Shown: positions 8,284 through 16,697, counted from the first letter of the stretch. The stretch is DNA of 55,608 nt from Christensenella sp. UBA1782 (GCA_002315475.1 DCGI01000050.1:139-55746), one strand, 5' to 3'. The notes: generated by a model not told the origin, from the sequence alone. Numbers and translations: made by a program.

Positions 8284-8904
8284 CTATCCTTGAATGCTCT
8301 TGGCGCCCAGACAAAGGGTAACCTTTTCGACCATCTCTTGATTCTTGGATGCTTCGCAATGCTTTTTGATGGCAATAAGGTTCTTAAAGAGTTTTTCGGT
8401 ATGTTCTTGCAACACAAACCGTTCGTTTTCCAAACTCTCTATCGAACCGCCGTTATGTTGTAACGAGCAGATTCTGTCGATCGACTTAAAGACCATCTTG
8501 TAGAGCTTTAAGGTCTTGTCTTTGTCGGGAGAGTATTCGAGGATGCTCTCGTCGATAACCGGCAAAGCCGAAAGAACAAAGTCGGCTGTTTCCAACGCTT
8601 TTACGCCTTTCGCGTGGTTTTTCGACAGCTCACGAATGGCTTCGCCCCCTCTTTGCATACCTTCCTTCTTGATGGAAGATATGACGGCGGTCTTGGTATC
8701 GACGTACTTAAAGTGAATCACCGCGTCGATGTCGTCCTTGTTCAGATACGTGCTGTTAATCAAATCCCTGCAAGTGACGGTTTTCAAAAACATGGGATGC
8801 ACGATGGGAACGGGTAAATCCACGAAACCGATTTGATCCGAAATGGTTCCCGACGTCTTTTTGAAAGACTTGATTTCTTTACTTTGTAAAAATTCTATCT
8901 TCAT
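8284..8904 (-). CDS. Unknown island protein, paralog of the 9225-9761 product
   Basis: 206 residues, cytoplasmic by composition and not recognised as a known family. The N-terminal third contains LPVPIVHPMFLKTVTCRDLI. The 9225-9761 product has the matching ILFPIAMIHPLFLESDECKELL, and both share a central VLSALPVI / VLHSFPVL block followed by long amphipathic helices rich in Leu and Lys. The pattern is therefore a short beta-like head with an IxHPxFLxxxxCxxL signature and a helical tail, which would suit a structural or adaptor role. A decayed third copy lies directly upstream (8944-9195). SD GAGAGG lies 6 bases before the ATG. It lies 66 bases upstream of the kinase gene and is probably co-transcribed with it. 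Confidence 0.8.
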   Translation of the reverse strand: MKIEFLQSKEIKSFKKTSGTISDQIGFVDLPVPIVHPMFLKTVTCRDLINSTYLNKDDIDAVIHFKYVDTKTAVISSIKKEGMQRGGEAIRELSKNHAKGVKALETADFVLSALPVIDESILEYSPDKDKTLKLYKMVFKSIDRICSLQHNGGSIESLENERFVLQEHTEKLFKNLIAIKKHCEASKNQEMVEKVTLCLGAKSIQG

Positions 8905-8943
8905 ACTGTACCTCTCTTAAGTATAGATGTTTTTTCCTTTGTC

Positions 8944-9195
8944 TTAGACAAAATCGTTATTGTTTATCGATAAACCGTATCGATGTCCGACTTGTGCCAA
9001 ACCTCCCTGTCCTGCGACGTCGCCTTCGTGCTCGTCGCTTTCTTGCGGCAGATTTGGATTTTTGAAAAACAGTGGATGCACTTCGAAAAAGGGAAACTCC
9101 GTAAAACCGACTTGTTCCTAAACAATTCCCGATACTTTCCTAAAAAACGGTAAGTCTTTCGCGTGCAATCAATCGACTTTTATTTGGTACACCTC
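8944..9195 (-). pseudogene. Decayed third copy of the 8284/9225 gene family
   Basis: Reading leftward through the 320-base gap in one frame gives LHAKDLPFFRKVSGIV, stop, EQVGFTEFPFFEVHPLFFKN, then ~45 unrelated residues to a stop at 8944. This aligns with LQSKEIKSFKKTSGTI-SDQIGFVDLPVPIVHPMFLKT, the N-terminus of the 8284-8904 protein. It has an in-frame TAG inside the aligned part, another stop just before it, and no start codon. An SD-like GAGAGGTGTACC survives upstream. Only the first ~45 residues are recognisable, so this is a truncated gene remnant. It explains an otherwise empty interval and shows recent duplication and loss within the island. Confidence 0.7.
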
Positions 9196-9224
9196 TCTGT
9201 TTTCCATTGTAGACCAATTCCGTA

Positions 9225-9761
9225 TTACTTGTCAATAGGTAAACCTCCTTTTTTTTCGTTTTTTCCCAATTCTTTGACAAGGGAGCAAAGACTTTCCTGC
9301 AATAACGCTTTTTCGGTCTGCCGAATGGCTTCGGGTATCTCCATGCTCAGGAGCAGTCGCAAGCGGTTACTGCGGTTCAAGACGCGTACGTAAGCTATTT
9401 TCAAAGTTTCGGGATCGGCGTCTCGGGGATACTCCTTTTGGTAGAGTACGGGGAAGGAATGGAGCACGTACTTCTCGGATAACGTCGTCTTGCCCTTGTA
9501 TTGCGCCCATAATTCCGTTACGCCGTCCGTTCCCGTATTGCCGCTCGGTAAAACCTTTCGGTAGGTTACGATCTTTTTCAGTTCCGTCTTTTTCATTTGA
9601 CTCCGACAAAGCAGCTCTTTGCACTCGTCCGATTCCAAAAACAGCGGATGAATCATCGCTATCGGGAAAAGGATGTTGCCGCCTTCCCCTCGAAGAATGA
9701 GGGTAGGATCCGTAATAATTCTTTCCGTTCGTTCGTTCCTCTTTTTTTCTGCCATAAGCAC
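9225..9761 (-). CDS. Unknown island protein, second member of the IxHPxFL family
   Basis: 178 residues and not assignable to a named family. It shares with the 8284-8904 product the head motif FPIAMIHPLFLESDECKELL and the middle segment YVLHSFPVL, then a helical tail (ALLQESLCSLVKELGKNEKK). The N-terminus is Lys/Arg rich. Two starts are possible: GTG at 9761, 5 bases after AAGGAG, or ATG at 9755, 11 bases after it; the former is listed. It follows the last proteasome-beta-like gene by 12 bases, so it is probably translated from the same message, which ties this unknown family to the proteasome-like set. Confidence 0.78.
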   Translation of the reverse strand: MLMAEKKRNERTERIITDPTLILRGEGGNILFPIAMIHPLFLESDECKELLCRSQMKKTELKKIVTYRKVLPSGNTGTDGVTELWAQYKGKTTLSEKYVLHSFPVLYQKEYPRDADPETLKIAYVRVLNRSNRLRLLLSMEIPEAIRQTEKALLQESLCSLVKELGKNEKKGGLPIDK

Positions 9762-9773
9762 CGTTTCTCCTTC

Positions 9774-10328
9774 TTATTTCTTGTATATTTTTCGTTTCCC
9801 CGTCCGCACGTCATAAATGCTGATCGGGAACAATTCGAATCTTGCAAATTGTTCGATGGCTTTATAGACTTCCACGATTCTTTTCGGCGTCGGCAACCCT
9901 TCGGTAAAGAGGTAGACTCCTTTTGCCAACTGATCGTACACCGATGCGCTTATATTCGTCTGCATAACCGACAAATTCAAAGAAATCTCATAGAGTGCTT
10001 CCGGCGTCGCCACGGCGTAACGGGCATCCGCTCTGCCTTTATCGTCGTATCTGTCATAGTCATCGTTGATTTTGACAATTTGCGGAACCAACTCTTGCAC
10101 GATATTTTCGGCATTTACCTCTCCCTTCATATACTTTTTCCCGCTTTCCGTAAGGACTTGAAAGGTTAAAAAGTCCCCCGAGGCGGCAAACATGGCGTTC
10201 TGTCCGGCGATTTTGGCAATGTGTAAATTATCCTCCAACAGATAATCGGCTTCCGACATATCACACAATTCTTCTTTGCTCGATACACCGATATAGGTCG
10301 TTTCGTCGTCTTTTATGGCTACAAACAT
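9774..10328 (-). CDS. Proteasome-beta-like protein 4, predicted inactive
   Basis: 184 residues, fourth in the tandem array. It keeps the overall Ntn layout: an N-terminal beta strand MFVAIKDDETTYIGVSS, a central FAASGDFLTF strand, the RYAVATPEALYEISLNL block, and a C-terminal ...PISIYDVRTGKRKIYKK strand matching the ends of its three neighbours (LLIDSKDLTF, LLDTVTGEKRVVYAK, VTVNTKDLTLTV). The residue after Met is Phe and there is no aspartate near position 17, so the catalytic Thr1/Asp17/Lys33 set is missing. The ATG at 10328 is chosen because GGGAGG lies before it and the stop of the upstream gene is 2 bases away; the longer frame has no support. A structural subunit of a mixed ring is the simplest reading. 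Confidence 0.72.
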   Translation of the reverse strand: MFVAIKDDETTYIGVSSKEELCDMSEADYLLEDNLHIAKIAGQNAMFAASGDFLTFQVLTESGKKYMKGEVNAENIVQELVPQIVKINDDYDRYDDKGRADARYAVATPEALYEISLNLSVMQTNISASVYDQLAKGVYLFTEGLPTPKRIVEVYKAIEQFARFELFPISIYDVRTGKRKIYKK

Positions 10329-10330
10329 AC

Positions 10331-10915
10331 TTACTTTACCTCCCTTACGGTCAACGTTAAGTCCTTCGTGTTGACGGTGACGAACCTGTCGCCGATATCT
10401 TCGTAATAAGCCGAACACTTCTTAAAAATGGTTCCGAATTGTTCTTCCACGTCCTTTTCCGGTCGAATCGCCGCCAAACAAGGCGTACACATAGAAGAGA
10501 TATTCCCCACGCTGCGATACGACCGATAGCGTACCACCCCAAAACCGCTGCAGATTTCAAACAAATCCCCGTCGTGCGCTATCAGTAAAGGGGCTTCCAT
10601 GTTGCACGTTTCCTCTCTTCCCAACCAGTTTCTTTCCTTATAAAAGCGATAGACGGCGGGAAGAATGTGCGTTATTATTTGTTTGAACGTCAATTTACCG
10701 TTCTTATCCAACGGGAACAATTCGGGATGAGACAGTAACTCTTGTCCGCGACTTTCGTTGCCGTCCGGACGAGCGACCAAAACGCCTTCTTCCGTTTTCA
10801 AAATGGGCAAGACGGGCTCAAAAGAATCGTCCATCTTGCGTCCCGACGATATCCTCATGACGTTTGCTCCGAAATAAACCACGTTATCCCGTACGTAACT
10901 CAATAGTACCGACAT
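10331..10915 (-). CDS. Proteasome-beta-like protein 3, degenerate catalytic site
   Basis: 194 residues. The N-terminus MSVLLSYVRDNVVYFGANVM closely parallels the active-type subunit (MTVIIGIVRNGTVYMGTDTQ). After Met removal position 1 would be Ser and position 17 Asn, so the nucleophile could be Ser but the Asp of the triad is lost. Later blocks align with the array: GVLVARPDG, FEICSGFGVVRYRSYRSVGNIS, and terminal FVTVNTKDLTLTV. GGAGG precedes ATG, and the start overlaps the upstream gene by 16 bases. It is probably non-catalytic or of altered specificity. Confidence 0.78.
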   Translation of the reverse strand: MSVLLSYVRDNVVYFGANVMRISSGRKMDDSFEPVLPILKTEEGVLVARPDGNESRGQELLSHPELFPLDKNGKLTFKQIITHILPAVYRFYKERNWLGREETCNMEAPLLIAHDGDLFEICSGFGVVRYRSYRSVGNISSMCTPCLAAIRPEKDVEEQFGTIFKKCSAYYEDIGDRFVTVNTKDLTLTVREVK

Positions 10916-11478
10916 AAATCCTCCTTTGCGTACACGACTCTCTTTTCACCCGTAACCGTATCCAGCAAAGCCAACGGATACAAGTCGTTATGCGTCTCTT
11001 TCCGGAATTTTTCGACAAAATCCATGATTCTTTCTTCGGCGGGTTTCCCTCTGTTTTCCGCTAAAACGGCATAACCGAAATCGGCGTATATGCAGTGCAG
11101 AAGGTCTCCCTTTCGTTCAAAAAGCAGAAAATCCACGGAAATATCGTAGATTTTCCCGTCGACGAACAGGGTAAGGGTATTCCTCCAAGTATCGTTTTCG
11201 AGGAATCCCGTTCGTTCGACAGTCTCTCGAATGGCAGGAATCATATCCCGTAGGATACTCTCTTTGCTCTTCGCCATTTCCCATATCGCATCATCATGTA
11301 TAAGGGCGTCGGTGCAACCGTTAAAAACGGAAAAACATCCCAGAATTCCGCCGTTTTCATTTTTCCGAATGGGCAGATTCTCGTCACAAACGTAGTCGCA
11401 TTCCGAAAGAAAATCGGTATCCCATGTGTTGGAAACGGCCAGCAACGCTCCTTTTTCCTTTTCTATACAGATAATCAT
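10900..11478 (-). CDS. Proteasome-beta-like protein 2, predicted inactive
   Basis: 192 residues. MIICIEKEKGALLAVSNTWDTDF matches the first beta hairpin of the family, and GGILGCFSVFNG matches DGLLIGSSG of the first subunit. HCIYADFGYAVLAENRGKPAEERIMDF matches the IGCGCDFATA...AEETLLEG block, and the protein ends LALLDTVTGEKRVVYAK. Position 1 after Met is Ile and no Asp is found at 17, so no peptidase activity is expected. Its ATG overlaps the stop of the upstream subunit in an ATGA arrangement, giving tight translational coupling and suggesting fixed stoichiometry. Confidence 0.75.
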   Translation of the reverse strand: MIICIEKEKGALLAVSNTWDTDFLSECDYVCDENLPIRKNENGGILGCFSVFNGCTDALIHDDAIWEMAKSKESILRDMIPAIRETVERTGFLENDTWRNTLTLFVDGKIYDISVDFLLFERKGDLLHCIYADFGYAVLAENRGKPAEERIMDFVEKFRKETHNDLYPLALLDTVTGEKRVVYAKEDLCRYY

Positions 11479-12044
11479 GCTTCCACCTCCGTAAACGTTA
11501 AATCCTTACTGTCGATGAGTAAAAACGGTGCGTCGACACCCGACGAATAACGGGTGGAACACCGCAATCCTTCCAAAAGTGTTTCTTCCGCCGACTTCGA
11601 CTCGTCTACGTCAAGCAGTTTCGCCGTTGCAAAATCGCAACCGCAACCGATCGCATATCGGTCGGTAATCCGTATCGTCTTCCATCTGTCTACGATAGCG
11701 TACAGTTTATCCTTCCACGCCAACAGGAAAGAATTGTTTACCGTTCCGTTTTCCTCCAACAATTTGTTTTCCCCCAGCCACTTCTTCATCTTCGGAATAA
11801 TATCCCGCACGATCAAATCTTTGGTCAATCCCTCTTCGCCTATCATGAATTCGTCTTCGTGTTGCCACAAAAGTTGCGAAACCCGCACCAAACCGGAACT
11901 GCCTATCAATAAACCGTCCCGCAGCTTGTGAATCTTCTTCGTTTCCTTCCGGGAATTGTTGCTCTTTTGCACGCCGACAGACGTCTGCGTGTCGGTTCCC
12001 ATGTACACCGTTCCGTTCCGAACTATTCCGATAATAACCGTCAT
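11475..12044 (-). CDS. Proteasome-beta/HslV-like Ntn peptidase, catalytic-type subunit
   Basis: 189 residues, the size of bacterial HslV or a processed proteasome beta. After Met removal Thr1 begins TVIIGIVRNGTVYMGTDTQTSVG, matching HslV TTIVxVRRNGxVVIAGDGQxTLG, with aspartate exactly at position 17. ETKKIHKL matches the VKKVRRL segment, whose lysine is the catalytic Lys33 (K36 here). GLLIGSSGLVRV matches the following strand. The later Ser-containing GSGG loop is altered to GCGCDFATA. No propeptide precedes Thr1. AAGGAGG lies 7 bases before the ATG. It is the first of four consecutive paralogs and the only one with the full Thr/Asp/Lys set, so a mixed ring with one active subunit type is likely. 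Confidence 0.85.
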   Translation of the reverse strand: MTVIIGIVRNGTVYMGTDTQTSVGVQKSNNSRKETKKIHKLRDGLLIGSSGLVRVSQLLWQHEDEFMIGEEGLTKDLIVRDIIPKMKKWLGENKLLEENGTVNNSFLLAWKDKLYAIVDRWKTIRITDRYAIGCGCDFATAKLLDVDESKSAEETLLEGLRCSTRYSSGVDAPFLLIDSKDLTFTEVEA

Positions 12045-12108
12045 AGTCTATCCTCCTTAGTATTTACTCCTATTATATAAACGTTTGTTCCATTATTTAT
12101 GTTATGAT

Positions 12109-13944
12109 TCATTTCTCGCTCCCTTCTTTGTAAGAAATTTCGGTGATTTGCAAAAACAATTCTTCGTCGTCCCATGCGTGCAGTCCCGCATACTCCAAAA
12201 AGGCTTCTTCCACGTTCTTTTCACTCTCTTCGCAGTAGGTTTTTCCCTCCCCGTCAAAGAACTTCAAATAGATTTCTTTGGCGGCATCGAACCCTTTTTC
12301 GCAACCGGTGCCGTATACCTCCAACACCGACAAGTCGGCAAGTGCGTACGAAAGATAATAGCAGGGAGATTCTATCACGACGTACCGCCAATAGCTTTCG
12401 TTCCCTTCCATGCCGTACGTTTTTGCGATTTCGGCAAAAGCGGTATCGTACTCGCTCTGTGGAATACTCCCCTCGTAAACCTTTCTTTCGAATTCGTCCA
12501 CGGCGCAAGCGAGCAAAATCGAGCTGCATATCGAATCCATTTGTGCGCATTGTACGTACTTATAGACACTGCTGCCGCGTGCTTGCAAAGTCTCTTGCAG
12601 ATACGTCAACAAAAGGAATTCGTCCCCTATCGACTGCATTTCCTTAATGTCGTAAGAATCGTACTCCGCACCGCAAATATCGGCAAAATAATGCCCGTAT
12701 TCATGCACGAACGTGAATAACGTGGAATAGTTTTCCCTTTCCATATATAAGATAGGCTTTTCCAAACCTTCGTTCACGTAGGTAAAAGCTCCCGCATAGG
12801 CGTTTTCTCCCGTACCGATATAGTAATTTCCCTCTTTGAAAATGTCGTTGGCACAGTCGAAAAAGTTATATTCGGATGTCGCGTTCTCCCCCATCCTTTC
12901 CAAATACGACGCAAGCGTTTCCGAAGCGATGACGGAGGTTTCTATCGATTCCGCAAGCAACGCCGTCAAAGTACTAAGCCACGTCGGCATCCTCCCGAAA
13001 AACAATCCGATTCCGTCCCCGACTCCCATATCGGAATAGAGATTTTCGAAAAGTTCTTCGCTGTACTCCGAAAATTCCCGATAATACGGTACGATATACT
13101 CCTTCACCAACGCTTGCATTTCTTCGATTTCGGCAAGGTCTACGCTCCGTCCGTACAGGTTTTCCTGCGCGTATTGATAAAAGGTATCGTATCCGGCAAG
13201 AACGGCGTAGCGATTATTCTTTTCCACGTAATCTTTATATAAGGATAATACCTCTTCGCTGTTCGTCGGATCGGAAATTTTCCGAAACGCCCGTTCGATT
13301 TCGTTGATTTCGGACGTTAAAGCGGCTTGTTCCTGCGCTTTGTCGCCGAGCGAAAGAACGGCGTCGACGTCGTCCTGCGTCCAGCCGTCTTCCTCGCTGA
13401 AAAAGTATTCTCGGTACTCCGTTTCGTAAACCAACGGAAATAAAGAAAGGTAGTTTTCGTTATAATCGGCGAGCACCTGCGATATTTCTTCGTAATCGTC
13501 GGCGTATTCGATACAGTCCAAACAGTACCGAACGTAAGCGTACGCCTCCTGCACTTCCAAGTATTCTTGATAGCCGCAATAGCGGTCGTATATTTCTTCA
13601 AACGCTTTATTCTTTTGATACAGTTCACTGTCCTTGACAAAGCCGTCGGTGTTCTCGTCATACCGATCCGCCGCCGCAATCGCCGTCTTGACGTCCCGTA
13701 AAGCCGTAGCGATTTCCCCCTCTTTTTCTTCGTCGTACGAATAGACGAAAACGTCTTGATAGATGTTCAGACTTTCCCGTCTTGACGTATGCGGGCATCC
13801 CTCTTGCTCGCAAGAAGCCACTCGAATATAATCGTCCGCATACGAATAGCTGCAAGTATGCTCGGGTACCGTATCGAAAACGGTGCAACCGAACAGTAAC
13901 GTACACAGAACCGCACACAAAACGCCAATGCCTACCTTTTTCAT
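12109..13944 (-). CDS. M3-family (oligopeptidase F-like) zinc metallopeptidase lipoprotein
   Basis: 611 residues with a lipoprotein signal (MKKVGIGVLCAVLCTLLFGC, lipobox Cys20), hence exported and lipid-anchored. The body is mostly helical, as in the M3/thimet oligopeptidase fold. The zinc motif HEYGH lies at 414-418 in TFVHEYGHYFADICG, and an acidic third ligand is likely in SIGDEFLLLTYL about 25 residues later. Such enzymes cleave short peptides. It sits inside the island between the FtsH-like and proteasome-like genes (gaps of 101 and 64 bases), which is odd because it is the only exported protein of the set. It may be unrelated cargo, or trim peptides outside the cell. The function in the system is inference. 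Confidence 0.87.
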   Translation of the reverse strand: MKKVGIGVLCAVLCTLLFGCTVFDTVPEHTCSYSYADDYIRVASCEQEGCPHTSRRESLNIYQDVFVYSYDEEKEGEIATALRDVKTAIAAADRYDENTDGFVKDSELYQKNKAFEEIYDRYCGYQEYLEVQEAYAYVRYCLDCIEYADDYEEISQVLADYNENYLSLFPLVYETEYREYFFSEEDGWTQDDVDAVLSLGDKAQEQAALTSEINEIERAFRKISDPTNSEEVLSLYKDYVEKNNRYAVLAGYDTFYQYAQENLYGRSVDLAEIEEMQALVKEYIVPYYREFSEYSEELFENLYSDMGVGDGIGLFFGRMPTWLSTLTALLAESIETSVIASETLASYLERMGENATSEYNFFDCANDIFKEGNYYIGTGENAYAGAFTYVNEGLEKPILYMERENYSTLFTFVHEYGHYFADICGAEYDSYDIKEMQSIGDEFLLLTYLQETLQARGSSVYKYVQCAQMDSICSSILLACAVDEFERKVYEGSIPQSEYDTAFAEIAKTYGMEGNESYWRYVVIESPCYYLSYALADLSVLEVYGTGCEKGFDAAKEIYLKFFDGEGKTYCEESEKNVEEAFLEYAGLHAWDDEELFLQITEISYKEGSEK

Positions 13945-14045
13945 GAGTATCTTTCCTCCGTCGTTAGTATTTTCCTTTCCGAAGCCGACCTTTTCGGAAA
14001 GAAGGGAAAAAGCCTTACGAAAAGCCTTCTCCCCCCTCTATCTTA

Positions 14046-15359
14046 TCAAGAATTCTGCATAAGTGCAACCAATTCTTGATAATCCAGCTGTTTCCTGTCT
14101 ATCAAGGCTTCGGCAATACGGGTGATTTCCTCGCGGTGTTCTTCCATAAGGAAACGCACGATCTTATCGCTTTCGGACAGAACGGAAACGACGAAATCAT
14201 GCCGTCTTACTTCGAGGGTATCACTGACACCGTAACGGCGAACCGACGACTGGAATTGACAGTTTTCATAGCCGTAGAATCCTTCTTCGCACATACCGTT
14301 GATGATTTCCTGCGCCTTGGCAAGGTCGGAAACGCAACCCGCCATACGCTTGCCGAGGAACACTTCGGTCGCGATGCCGCCCGCTATTGCCACCCGAACG
14401 GTCTGCTCCAGGCTTTCCTTCGTACTGTAGTCGTCCTTTTCGGAACGGTTCAAGATGCTACCGGTCGAGCTTCCCTGCGGAATAATCGAAGCGTTGATGA
14501 TATGCTTCTTGTAGTACAGACTGATAAAGGCGTGTCCCGCTTCGTGGTAAGCCGTCGCTTTCAGCCTTTCGGAATTGTCCAAATCAATCGTCTTCGGAAT
14601 GTCACGCAAGGTTACCCGTTTCATGGCGGAGATAATGTCGGCTGTCGTGATGGTGTCGCCACGACGCTGTACGCTGTTGATGACCGCTTCGTTGGCGATA
14701 CACTCTATATCGGCACAACTGCATCCCGCCGTATCCAGTACCAGACCTTGTATGTCGACGGAATCGTCCAACTTGATTTGACGGGTATAGTAGTCGAATA
14801 TCGCCTTTCTGTCCCCTTCTTCGGGTAAATGGAACTGCAACATACGATCAAACCGTCCCGTACGCAGGAGGGTATCGCTCAACAAACGTAAATCGTTTGC
14901 CGTAGCGATGACGATGGATTTGCCTTCCCGACCGATGGCGTCGATGGCTTGCATCAGTATCTTTTGGGTGTTCAGGTTTTCGGGAACGTCGTATTGCCAC
15001 TTGTCATACCCCGCAAACTTATCGATTTCGTCGATGAAAATGATGCATTTGCCGATTTCGTGTGCCTGCGCAAAGGTATCCACAATCAGCTTATCGATAT
15101 TGACGCCCTTCGTCAAGCCTTCGGCTTCGCTCACTTCCAACAACGGTACCTCGCTCGCCTTGCTGATGGCTTTCACCACTTTGGTCTTGCCCATGCCCGG
15201 TTTGCCGTACAACAAAAAGCCTTTCGGGAAGCGAGCGCCGCTCGCAAGGTATTCCTCTTCCCGAATCAACATGTCCACTACGCCCATGGCGTCCTTCTTG
15301 ATACTTTCGTAGCCGGCGATTTCGTTAAAAATTTCTTGTATTCTTTCTTGACTGTTCAT
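14046..15359 (-). CDS. Soluble FtsH-like AAA ATPase with M41 metallopeptidase domain
   Basis: 437 residues. An AAA domain (about 10-255) has Walker A GKPGMGKT (52-59), Walker B CIIFIDEID (105-113) and second region of homology LLRTGRFDR (165-172). An M41 peptidase domain follows, with HEAGH at 272-276 and the third ligand probably D345 in CVSDLAKAQ. The N-terminal transmembrane segments of true FtsH are absent, so it is a cytosolic unfoldase-protease, shorter than FtsH (~600-650). The pore-loop aromatic motif seems changed (AEGLTKGVNIDK). It starts 7 bases after the Vps4-like ATPase. It could degrade a regulator of the system or feed the proteasome-like chamber (inference). Confidence 0.92.
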   Translation of the reverse strand: MNSQERIQEIFNEIAGYESIKKDAMGVVDMLIREEEYLASGARFPKGFLLYGKPGMGKTKVVKAISKASEVPLLEVSEAEGLTKGVNIDKLIVDTFAQAHEIGKCIIFIDEIDKFAGYDKWQYDVPENLNTQKILMQAIDAIGREGKSIVIATANDLRLLSDTLLRTGRFDRMLQFHLPEEGDRKAIFDYYTRQIKLDDSVDIQGLVLDTAGCSCADIECIANEAVINSVQRRGDTITTADIISAMKRVTLRDIPKTIDLDNSERLKATAYHEAGHAFISLYYKKHIINASIIPQGSSTGSILNRSEKDDYSTKESLEQTVRVAIAGGIATEVFLGKRMAGCVSDLAKAQEIINGMCEEGFYGYENCQFQSSVRRYGVSDTLEVRRHDFVVSVLSESDKIVRFLMEEHREEITRIAEALIDRKQLDYQELVALMQNS

Positions 15360-15366
15360 GCTTCGT

Positions 15367-16521
15367 TTACTCCTGTTCTTGCATTTGATTGGTCGCTTTC
15401 ATGTAGTTTTCCATTGCTTTTACGTCAAATTCCGCAATGGAAGTTCGGACGGTTTTCCCCGCCTTTTCAATATCCGACATGCCGATAAAACCGGCTTTGC
15501 CCGTTTCGATTTCTCGCTCGATGGCAAACATTTTGGCACATTCGCACATTTCAACGGTATCCGCTCCACTGTAGTTTTCTGTCAGGCGAACCACTTCCTC
15601 CTCGCAGTAGTCCTCTCCCATCGGTGCTCCGTCGAACGACAGAGCAATCAATTTCTTCCTTGCTTCTTCGCTGGGTAACGGTACGTATATCTTCCTGTTG
15701 AACCGTCCCGGTCGCAAGAATGCGGTATCCACGTCCCATGGACGGTTGGTCGCCGCAAGTATCACCAAATTATGATTGCCGTTCTCTTCGAATCCGTCCA
15801 TTTGGTTGAGTAGTTCATGCACCACTCTGTTCATCGCTTCGTTCCCTTCGCCCGAACGTTTCATGCCGATAGCTTCAAACTCGTCGAAGAAAATAATGGC
15901 TTTTCCGCTCTGACGAGCCTTATCGAACAGCTCTTTGATGTTTCCTTCGCTTTCGCCGAACCACTTGGAAAGCAGGTCGGAACACTTTATCGGAAAGAAA
16001 CTGGCTTGCATATCCTTGGCGATGGCTTTGGCAATCATGGTCTTCCCCGTACCCGGCAAGCCGTACAGCAGGATACCCCCTCCCGTCTTCTTGTTGTACC
16101 GCTTATATAAGGACGGGTACATGAACGGGTAAACTACCTGTCTGCGGATTTCCTCCTTCACGTCCTCCAAACCGGCTACCCTGTCCATAGCGTTTTCCTT
16201 CTTCTTGAACATTTCGCTGAACTCGTTGATGGGTATATTCAGTCCCATGGCGGTGTCCTCGATGTTGGTAAAAAGGGTTTCGTAAGACGAAGCGTCCGAC
16301 AAATCGACACACCTGTCCAACAGTTGTTTGGCCTTATCGATAAAACTCGGACGCAACTCGAAAGCAACGTTCCTTGCGATGTTCAAAAGCGTCCCTACCG
16401 CACAAACGATGGCTCGCTTTCCCGTTTCTTCGTTACGCAGAGAAAACTGCTCCAAAGCATACCGATAAAACTTCAAAAAGGTCTCTTGTTCTTGTTTGAT
16501 ACAATCTTGTTTACGATTCAT
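15367..16521 (-). CDS. AAA ATPase, Vps4/katanin-like, with N-terminal helical domain
   Basis: 384 residues. Residues ~10-75 form amphipathic helices (FLKFYRYALEQF, RAIVCAVGTLLNIARN, PSFIDKAKQLLDRC) resembling an MIT-type or similar helical domain. The AAA core has Walker A GLPGTGKT (154-161), pore loop KWFGESE (186-192) as in Vps4 and p97, Walker B IIFFDEFEA (209-217), sensor ATNRPWDVD and arginine-finger segment LRPGRFNR. The pore aromatic and arginine fingers are intact, so it should thread polypeptide or disassemble filaments as a hexamer. SD AGGAG lies 4 bases before ATG. It is the first gene of the two-ATPase pair; a possible promoter is at 16595-16622. Confidence 0.93.
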   Translation of the reverse strand: MNRKQDCIKQEQETFLKFYRYALEQFSLRNEETGKRAIVCAVGTLLNIARNVAFELRPSFIDKAKQLLDRCVDLSDASSYETLFTNIEDTAMGLNIPINEFSEMFKKKENAMDRVAGLEDVKEEIRRQVVYPFMYPSLYKRYNKKTGGGILLYGLPGTGKTMIAKAIAKDMQASFFPIKCSDLLSKWFGESEGNIKELFDKARQSGKAIIFFDEFEAIGMKRSGEGNEAMNRVVHELLNQMDGFEENGNHNLVILAATNRPWDVDTAFLRPGRFNRKIYVPLPSEEARKKLIALSFDGAPMGEDYCEEEVVRLTENYSGADTVEMCECAKMFAIEREIETGKAGFIGMSDIEKAGKTVRTSIAEFDVKAMENYMKATNQMQEQE

Positions 16522-16594
16522 TCATGCTCCTATGTTGTAAAAAAAAATGGTTGAAAATTTGCAAAAAACTGCAAAAAATGAGAAAGAAAAGGGT

Positions 16595-16622
16595 AAAATA
16601 TATACGGAAACCGGAGCGTCAA
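16595..16622 (-). promoter_or_regulatory. Possible promoter of the AAA-protease-proteasome-like unit
   Basis: Leftward -35 TTGACG (16622-16617), a 16-base spacer and -10 TATTTT (16600-16595), about 65 bases before the AAA ATPase gene. A CGGAGC/GCTCCG hairpin overlaps the -35 region. It is a weaker match than other promoters in the window. Confidence 0.4.
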
Positions 16623-16697
16623 AAAATGCTCCGAAAAAATACTCCTCTCTTACCCTTTCTCCTCTATTTGTAGTTCCCTCTTACGGAACTTCTTTCC

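Noticed and set aside
2322..12044. Standard tellurite resistance (ter) operon
   Set aside because: TerY-like proteins, kinase and phosphatase are present, but no TerD/TerZ-type, TerC or TerB genes were recognised.
12085..12720. 211-residue + strand frame under the M3 peptidase gene
   Set aside because: It lies fully opposite the HEYGH-containing gene, has a composition typical of a shadow frame, and shows no promoter or SD.
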